A DNA stretch of 64,000 bases from Hymenobacter mellowenesis (lineage in GTDB: Bacteria > Bacteroidota > Bacteroidia > Cytophagales > Hymenobacteraceae): NCBI RefSeq assembly GCF_030581005.1, contig NZ_JAUQSX010000001.1, positions 620,001 to 684,000 of the forward strand. The letters run 5' to 3'. Positions 58,522-64,000 of the stretch are shown piece after piece. Numbering within the stretch: the stretch's first letter is position 1; each line of letters opens with the position of its first letter. A program made the translations under genes and the position numbers. The notes under the pieces are model-generated. The model was not told the origin of the DNA. It did no database searches and saw only the letters and a list, made by a program, of their open reading frames with translations.

Positions 58522-60564
58522 ATGCCACAATCACATAAGTTTGGCGGGCGTCGGGGCCGGCACGAAGCGGTTGGAAGGACGCTGATGCAGCTAGTACTGG
58601 GCACGGGCCTGCTGTTAGCTAGCCTGCTGGGGCTAAGTCTGCCGACCTTGGCGGCGCCCGAAGACACGCTGGTCGTGAATCCATCACAGCCGGCCCTGTA
58701 TCTCGATGAGAACTACTACAGCATGCTGGAAGACCCATCCGGCCTGCTCACCATAGCCGACGTGCAATCACCGGCCTGGAGCCAGCGCTTCGTGCAGATG
58801 CGGGGCTCGGGGCATCCGCCCAATATCAACCGCACGCACAGTACCTACTGGCTGCGCCTTACGGTGCGTCATGCCACCACCGAAACGGCGGCCTGGTACC
58901 TGGAGCTGTACGACTCGCACATTGGACAGGCCGTGTTTTTCCGGCCCCAGCCCGGCCTAACTGCCGGCTACGACAGCGTGGTGACGGGTGCCAACCTGCC
59001 ATTTGCCACGCGCCCGCATCCTTATAAGAACTTTCTTTTCGACATTCCGCCCCGGCCCGGCCAAACGGCGACATACTACCTGCGCCTGCACTCCGACACC
59101 CGCACCAGCTTCCGGGCTATGCTGCACAGCAGCGCCGGGCTTATACCGGAGCTGTCGGCGCAGTACTGGCTATTGGGAATATTCTATGGAATTTTGATTA
59201 TCATGTTGTTATACAACCTGATACTCTTTTTCTTTTTGAAGGAGCAGACCTACTTGTCCTATGTGCTGTATGTGCTCAGCGGCACGCTGCTGTTCCTCAC
59301 CGAGGACGGGCTGGGCTTCCAGTACCTCTGGTCGGACTGGCCGCGGTTCAACCACTTTATTGGGGCGGTAGCGCCGGTGCTGCTGCTCATCACATTTGCC
59401 GTGTACGCCAGCGGCTTTCTGGATATGGCCTCGCGCCTGCCAGCTTTGCACCGTCTGGGACGCTGGGTGGTGGGGCTGAGCACGGTCCTGCTGGTGCTTG
59501 ATGTGGCAGTGGTCCACTCCGGTTTTAGTTTCTGGCTGTACTTGCTGCCTTACGGGCTGCTCTATTACTCGGCCTTTTGTGCCTATCGCAACGGGCTGCG
59601 GCCGGCGCGCTACCTGCTTCTGGCCCAGGCGCTGGTAGCCAGCAGCCTCACGTTCCTCATCATGCGCAAGCTGGGTATTGATTTTTATAACAACGCGTAC
59701 ACGGTGTATAGCCTGTATGCGGCCTTTGTGGCCGAGGTAGTTATTCTGAGCTATGCGCTGGGCGAAAAGCTGAAGGGCCTGATGGACACCACCCTGCTCA
59801 CCCAGCACCGCCTGCTGAAGCAGCTCCGCAAAAAGCACCAGGCCCAGGACCGTCTGGTGGAGCAGATGCGCGAAAACCAAGAGCTCAAAGACCGGCTCAA
59901 TACCGAGTTGGAGGCCCTGGTGGCCCAGCGCACGGCTGAATTGCGCCGCCAGAACGAAACCGTGGCGACCCAGAACCGGGAGCTACTGGAAGCCAATGGA
60001 TTGCTGGCCCTGCAGTCGGCTGCCATCGAGAAGCTGAACAACGACCTCAGCCGCGACTTACACGCCGAAAAAGCCGCCCGCATCGAGGCCCGGGAAGTTG
60101 ACTTTGGCGAATTCAGCCAGATTTACCCCGACAAAGACGCCTGCCTCCGTTACCTGGCCGACCTGAAATGGGCGCAGGGCGGCTACCGTTGCCGCAAATG
60201 CGGCCATGAAAAAAGCTGCGAAGCCCGCGAGCCACACGCCCGCCGCTGCACGCGCTGCCGTTACGTGGAGTCGGCCACGGCGGGCACCTTATTGCAAAAG
60301 TGCAAATTCTCCATTGTGAAAGCGATGTATGCCGTGTTCCTGCTGCATGCTCACAAGGGCAGCTACTCCTCTTCGGAATTGGCGAGAGTGCTGGAACTTC
60401 GTCAGGCCACCGGCTGGGCTTTTGCGCAAAAAGTGTTGGCAGCGCTCCAGCGGCGCCGCCAGGCCAGCGACTACCAGGAAGGCGAAGCGTGGACCCACGT
60501 ACTACTGGATGCTACTGTTGAGGTAGAAATGGTGGAAGCGGAAGCAGCCGAAACCGGTGAATGA
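58522..60564 (+). CDS. 7TM-DISM receptor fused to an IS1595-type transposase zinc ribbon and HTH
   Basis: A 680-residue chimera. In order: an N-terminal hydrophobic signal or anchor (about 20-45; an internal ATG at 58585 is an alternative start); a DISMED2-type periplasmic sensor (about 50-205, TYWLRLTVRHATTETAAWYL ... PHPYKNFLFDIPP); seven membrane helices (about 210-415); a long cytoplasmic coiled coil (about 425-530, TELEALVAQRTAELRRQNET); and a C-terminal module (about 535-650) like the N-terminal zinc ribbon and HTH of IS1595 transposases: FSQIYPDKDACLRYLADLKW, C557-x2-C560, C576-x2-C579, then AMYAVFLLHAHKGSYSSSEL and LELRQATGWAFAQKVLAALQ. The transposase's DDE catalytic domain is missing and the chain ends in an acidic tail. 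No kinase domain is present. A membrane receptor acting directly on DNA is the inferred role. Confidence 0.88.
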   Translation: MPQSHKFGGRRGRHEAVGRTLMQLVLGTGLLLASLLGLSLPTLAAPEDTLVVNPSQPALYLDENYYSMLEDPSGLLTIADVQSPAWSQRFVQMRGSGHPPNINRTHSTYWLRLTVRHATTETAAWYLELYDSHIGQAVFFRPQPGLTAGYDSVVTGANLPFATRPHPYKNFLFDIPPRPGQTATYYLRLHSDTRTSFRAMLHSSAGLIPELSAQYWLLGIFYGILIIMLLYNLILFFFLKEQTYLSYVLYVLSGTLLFLTEDGLGFQYLWSDWPRFNHFIGAVAPVLLLITFAVYASGFLDMASRLPALHRLGRWVVGLSTVLLVLDVAVVHSGFSFWLYLLPYGLLYYSAFCAYRNGLRPARYLLLAQALVASSLTFLIMRKLGIDFYNNAYTVYSLYAAFVAEVVILSYALGEKLKGLMDTTLLTQHRLLKQLRKKHQAQDRLVEQMRENQELKDRLNTELEALVAQRTAELRRQNETVATQNRELLEANGLLALQSAAIEKLNNDLSRDLHAEKAARIEAREVDFGEFSQIYPDKDACLRYLADLKWAQGGYRCRKCGHEKSCEAREPHARRCTRCRYVESATAGTLLQKCKFSIVKAMYAVFLLHAHKGSYSSSELARVLELRQATGWAFAQKVLAALQRRRQASDYQEGEAWTHVLLDATVEVEMVEAEAAETGE

Positions 60565-60863
60565 ACCACCTTATATAATCCGGCAACGTTTGCAGACGTG
60601 CAATAATTAGCTAAAGGGCTTTAGCGGACATTTAATCCATAAATCGAAGGGATTGGTTCTGCCGAGGACTGCAAACATATTTTTTTTCAGTTCGGGCTAT
60701 TTTTTTTCGTTGTTTTTTAGCCTTGCTACTCAAAATATGAAATGGCAGCCACGGAGCGACTCAGGGCTGAATACAGATTTCCTACGTGTGCAGCAAGCGT
60801 ATAAGCGCCTGGCGCCTTAGCCGAAAAAAGGGCAAAAACAGCGCACTAGGGCATTTTTTAGGC
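60565..60863. other. AT-rich intergenic region before the GH3 gene
   Basis: About 300 bases with strong T-tracts (60680-60720) and no credible frame. It could hold a regulatory site for the 7TM receptor or the GH3 promoter. No long inverted repeat was found. Confidence 0.5.
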
Positions 60864-60895
60864 TTGCGTTTGCCAGACACACACCTATACATTTG
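60864..60895 (+). promoter_or_regulatory. Putative promoter of the GH3 gene
   Basis: TTG (60864-60866), a 21-nt spacer and TACATTTG (60888-60895) match the Bacteroidota consensus exactly. The transcription start would fall near 60900-60903, which places the in-frame ATG at 60893 upstream of the mRNA and favours ATG 60914. Confidence 0.65.
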
Positions 60896-60913
60896 GACAT
60901 CTCATCCCACCTG

Positions 60914-63370
60914 ATGTCCGTGTTTCGCTCTTTTCTGAACGTCTTTTCGGCTGGTTGTCTCCGCATTGTAGCGAGCATTAATTCGTGTTCATCAAGCTAC
61001 CGGAAACTGGCGCTCGTGCTCCCGCTACTGGCTGCCTGCCAACGCGGCGCGGTGCCTACTGCGGCCGTCGCGTCAGTTGCAAGCCCTGCAGCTCAAGTGA
61101 GTGTTGATGCCGAAACGCCCACGTTTAGCCCGCGGGTGCAGCAGTTGTTGACGCAGATGACACTGGAGGAGAAAATTGGGCAGATGACCCAGCTCAACCT
61201 TTCGGCGATAAACACGACGGGCGACAACAAGGATGTATTGCTCGACTCGGCAAAAGCGGCAGCCTTAGTCCGGGATTTTCATATTGGCTCGTTTATCAAC
61301 GGGGAAGCCGTGCCAGCGGCCCAATGGGTGCGCTACTGCGCGGCGCTGCAGCGCATTGCCCTGCGCGAGTCGCGGCTGCACATCCCCATGATTTACGGCA
61401 TCGACCATGTGCACGGGGCCAGCTACGTGAGCGGCACAGCCATCTTCCCGCACAATCTCAACCTGGGTGCCACTTTCAACCCTGAGCTGGCCCGCCTTAC
61501 GGCCCGCGCCACGGTGCTGGAATCGGCCGACCTGGGCCACCGGTGGATATTCGCCCCCAACCTGGATTTGGGAGTGAACATCTACTGGCCCCGCCTGTAC
61601 GAAACCTACGGCGAAGACCCGCTGGTGGCGGCTACAATGGGCGCGGCATTCGTGCGGGAAATGCAGACCAACAGCGAGATAAGCCCCTACAAGGTAGCGG
61701 CCTGCGCTAAGCACTTCATCGGCTACTCGGACCCTCGCAATGGCTGGGACCGCAACAACGCGCTGATTCCTGACCAGCGGCTGCAGGAATTCTTCCGGCC
61801 TTCGTTTCAGGCCGCAATCGATTCGGGCGTTAAGAGTGTGATGGTGAACTCCGGGGAGATTAACGGCGAGGCCGTGCATGCTTCGCGCGCTATTCTCACC
61901 GACCTGCTGCGGCGGCAGATGGGTTTCGAAGGCGTGGTGGTGACCGACTGGGAGGACATCAACCGCTTGGTGAAGGTGCAGAAAATTGCCCCAAATGAGA
62001 AAGAAGCTACTTGGATGGCCTTGGATGCAGGCATCGACGTGGCCATGACGCCTTACAACACCAATTTCTGCCGCTTCGTGAAGGAGCTGGTGCAGGAAGG
62101 GCGGCTGACGCCGGCGCGCATCGAACTGTCGGCCGGGCGGGTGCTGCAGATGAAGGACGAAATTGGCCTCTTCGAGAACCCCATGCCGCGCGCCGACCGG
62201 CTGGCCCGCGTAGGCGACCCGGTCCTGCGCGCCCAGGCCGTGGCGGCGGCCCGGGAGTCGCTGGTGTTGCTTAAAAACCAGAACAACGTGCTGCCGCTGG
62301 CTCTGGCCCGCGTGAAGCGCCTACTGGTGCTGGGACCGTCGGCCGACTCGCGCGCCAACCTGTGCGGCGGCTGGACGCTGGCCTGGCAGGGCCGCCCCGA
62401 AGAAGCTTACCCCAAGGACGTGCCTACGCTGGTAGAGGCCCTGCGCAAAGAGTACCCTGGCGTCATCATCGAAACGCTGCCCTACCGAAACACTACGGGC
62501 AAACTGCTGTCAGCCAACGTTGCAGCTGCGGCCAAACGAGCCGATGCAGTGGTGCTGGCGCTGGGCGAACGGCCTTACACCGAAGGGCTGGGCAACACGT
62601 CGGACCTGACCTTGCCCGAGGACCAACAGGTGCTGGCGCGGGCTGCTCAGGCCAGCGGCAAGCCTACCGTGCTAATCGTCATTGGGGGGCGGCCAAGTAT
62701 TATTCGGAGCGTGGCGGGAAGTAGCGCGGCTATCATCTGGGCGGGGCTGCCGGGGTATGGCGGCGGCACGGCGCTGGCCGAAGTCATCAGCGGACGGACC
62801 AATCCCAGCGGGAAGCTGCCTTTCACATACCCGCAATTTGCCGGGCACGTCAGCAACTATCACCACGATAACAACGAGAACAGCCTCGACTTGAACGACT
62901 TTGATGCGGGCTTTGGGCAGTTTGGACCGAAATACAAGGCCGCCATGCTTACTGAGTTTGGCGAGGGGCTGAGCTACACGTCTTACACCTATTCGGGGCT
63001 GACGCTGAGCGACTCGGTGCTGACCGGCCTCGCTGGCAAGCTGCGCGCCACGGTACGCGTGGCCAACACCGGCCCGCGCGCCGGGCAGGAAGCGGTGCTG
63101 TGGTTTCTCACCGACGAGGTGGGCCGTATTGCGCGGCCGGTACGCCTGCTCAAGCACTTTGAAAAACAACCTTTTGCGGCTGGGCAGGCGCGCGAAATGG
63201 CTTTTACCATCGACCCGCTGCGCGACCTGAGCTACCCCGACGGGCAGGGCCGGCCCCAGTTGGAGGACGGCTGGTACACGCTGCGGGTGGGCTCGCAGAT
63301 GGCCCGGTTCCGCTACGCGGGCAAAGCAGCCGCGGCGGAGGCCCGGGCGGCATCGGGCTCTACTGATTAG
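60914..63370 (+). CDS. GH3-family beta-glucosidase, exported lipoprotein
   Basis: An 818-residue enzyme of the BglX type. The lipobox LLAAC (near residue 36) follows a rather long N-terminal region and suggests an envelope lipoprotein. The catalytic (beta/alpha)8 domain contains GIDHVHGASYVSGTAIFPHN, KHFIGYSDPRNGWDRN and the nucleophile Asp345 in GVVVTDWED. The second domain has LLVLGPSAD and GTALAEVISGRTNPSGKLP. A fibronectin-like C-terminal domain follows (about 690-790). It cleaves terminal beta-linked glucose, probably from oligosaccharides. The ATG at 60914 is preferred, as explained at the promoter. The receptor gene 77 nt downstream suggests a polysaccharide-utilisation locus. Confidence 0.92.
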   Translation: MSVFRSFLNVFSAGCLRIVASINSCSSSYRKLALVLPLLAACQRGAVPTAAVASVASPAAQVSVDAETPTFSPRVQQLLTQMTLEEKIGQMTQLNLSAINTTGDNKDVLLDSAKAAALVRDFHIGSFINGEAVPAAQWVRYCAALQRIALRESRLHIPMIYGIDHVHGASYVSGTAIFPHNLNLGATFNPELARLTARATVLESADLGHRWIFAPNLDLGVNIYWPRLYETYGEDPLVAATMGAAFVREMQTNSEISPYKVAACAKHFIGYSDPRNGWDRNNALIPDQRLQEFFRPSFQAAIDSGVKSVMVNSGEINGEAVHASRAILTDLLRRQMGFEGVVVTDWEDINRLVKVQKIAPNEKEATWMALDAGIDVAMTPYNTNFCRFVKELVQEGRLTPARIELSAGRVLQMKDEIGLFENPMPRADRLARVGDPVLRAQAVAAARESLVLLKNQNNVLPLALARVKRLLVLGPSADSRANLCGGWTLAWQGRPEEAYPKDVPTLVEALRKEYPGVIIETLPYRNTTGKLLSANVAAAAKRADAVVLALGERPYTEGLGNTSDLTLPEDQQVLARAAQASGKPTVLIVIGGRPSIIRSVAGSSAAIIWAGLPGYGGGTALAEVISGRTNPSGKLPFTYPQFAGHVSNYHHDNNENSLDLNDFDAGFGQFGPKYKAAMLTEFGEGLSYTSYTYSGLTLSDSVLTGLAGKLRATVRVANTGPRAGQEAVLWFLTDEVGRIARPVRLLKHFEKQPFAAGQAREMAFTIDPLRDLSYPDGQGRPQLEDGWYTLRVGSQMARFRYAGKAAAAEARAASGSTD

Positions 63371-63447
63371 CCAATTACACCAACCTGTTTTTCTGCGATT
63401 TACCTTTTGATTTTCAGCATTTTCCCACCCACTTCAGAAAACTCACT

Positions 63448-64000
63448 ATGAAGCGAGACGTTTACAAGAATGCGCTGCTCGGCCGCACTGCGGTGATGCT
63501 GGCTTGCGGTGTGCCCGCGCTGGCCACGAGCGCGCCGGCCGTGGCCGCCGCCCGGCCCCTGACCCAGCCCGTGGCCGATGTGCCCGTGAGCGGGCGCGTG
63601 ACCGGGCCCGACGGCGCCGGCATTCCCGGCGTGACGGTGCTGGTGCGCGGCACCACAATCGGCACGAGCACCAACTCCGACGGGGCTTTCAGCCTGACGG
63701 CGCCCGAGGGCAGCACGCTGGTGTTCAGCTTTGTGGGCTACACTACCCAAACGGTGGTGCTGACGGCCGCCAACGCCGGTGCCGTGAGCGTGAGCCTGCG
63801 CGAAGATGCCCAGAAGCTGAGCGAAGTGGTGGTGGTGGGCTACGGCACTCAGGAGCGCGGGAGTGTGACGGGCGCCATCTCTTCGGTGGGGGCGGCCGAC
63901 ATTGTGCGGCAGCCGGTGCCGGACGTGACCCAGGCCATTCAGGGCAAGGTGGCGGGCGTCACGATTACCTCCAACGGCGGGGCACCGGGCGGGGCAGCGG
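63448..64000 (+). CDS. SusC/RagA-type TonB-dependent receptor (N-terminal part)
   Basis: The first 184 residues of a SusC-like outer-membrane receptor, cut off by the window end. The signal peptide (MKRDVYKNALLGRTAVMLAC ... AVAA) precedes a carboxypeptidase-regulatory-like domain (SGRVTGPDGAGIPGVTVLVR), then the TonB box (LSEVVVVGYGTQ) and the start of the plug domain (GAISSVGAADIVRQPVPDVT). SusC/RagA receptors import oligosaccharides or peptides with a SusD lipoprotein, which should lie just beyond the window. The position downstream of a GH3 enzyme suggests a glycan-related locus. Confidence 0.9.
   Translation, partial: MKRDVYKNALLGRTAVMLACGVPALATSAPAVAAARPLTQPVADVPVSGRVTGPDGAGIPGVTVLVRGTTIGTSTNSDGAFSLTAPEGSTLVFSFVGYTTQTVVLTAANAGAVSVSLREDAQKLSEVVVVGYGTQERGSVTGAISSVGAADIVRQPVPDVTQAIQGKVAGVTITSNGGAPGGAA

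Noticed and set aside
58522..60564. Active IS1595 insertion disrupting a receptor gene
   Set aside because: The frame is uninterrupted, there are no terminal inverted repeats that I can see, and the catalytic domain is absent.
60893..60913. ATG at 60893 as the GH3 start
   Set aside because: It lies inside the -7 promoter element, upstream of the predicted transcription start; ATG 60914 is preferred.

Overview
The window comes from a high-GC member of the Bacteroidota, most likely a Hymenobacter-like cytophagalean. I infer this from: outer-membrane and secretion genes typical of the phylum (a SusC/RagA-type receptor, a DUF5686 protein, a type IX secretion C-terminal domain, a PorT-like barrel, 7TM-DISM signalling); Bacteroidota-style promoters (TTG, about 19-21 nt, TAnnTTTG); weak Shine-Dalgarno sites; and strong G/C at third codon positions, which produces long meaningless antisense frames. 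I see no rRNA, tRNA, CRISPR array, phage or intact insertion sequence.

Layout. 1-10.8 kb: LpxR-type lipid A deacylase, EamA exporter, hemA, and a 2180-residue secreted M36 metalloprotease. 10.9-17.7 kb: a YdeP/FdhF-type molybdenum oxidoreductase with a small partner and fdhD, a dicarboxylate symporter (dctA) and a MOT1-type molybdate transporter. 17.8-25.2 kb: a hotdog thioesterase behind a cobalamin riboswitch, a cupin/SDR pair, an MFS carrier, a hybrid histidine kinase and an alpha/beta hydrolase. 25.3-35.2 kb: molybdenum cofactor genes moaA, moaD, moaE, a MobB-like/MobA fusion, moaC and moeA, interrupted by a barrel protein, an S41 peptidase and a PRISE-like reductase. 35.3-40.5 kb: a 38-residue CWxGY protein, then a SAM-I riboswitch driving metH and metF. 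40.6-48.6 kb: mostly envelope and small proteins (TPR, TonB C-terminal domain, lipoproteins, DUF2007, GT39-like, PA14-OmpA, aquaporin, SDR). 48.9-54.9 kb: an oxalate/formate-type MFS carrier with its 50-residue small subunit, a gluconate-dehydrogenase-like pair (subunit 3 plus GMC flavoprotein) and a GH1-like glycosidase. 55.1-64 kb: a secreted NIVAAGGG-repeat protein, a DUF5686 protein, a 7TM-DISM receptor fused to a transposase-type zinc ribbon, a GH3 glucosidase and the start of a SusC-type receptor.

How the genes fit together. The molybdenum theme is coherent: uptake (MOT1), cofactor synthesis (moaA/C/D/E, mobA, moeA), sulfuration (fdhD) and a consuming enzyme (YdeP/FdhF-like). A second theme is one-carbon and B12 metabolism: metH, metF, a SAM-I riboswitch and a separate cobalamin riboswitch.

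The two most striking features are these. (1) The 58.5-60.6 kb gene encodes a periplasmic-sensing seven-helix receptor whose cytoplasmic coiled coil ends in an IS1595-type transposase zinc ribbon and helix-turn-helix, as if a transposase DNA-binding domain had become a signalling output. (2) The window carries at least eighteen intergenic long inverted repeats with arms of about 25-45 bp. They belong to at least four unrelated sequence families but share one architecture. Some sit inside operons, directly against start codons or over stop codons.
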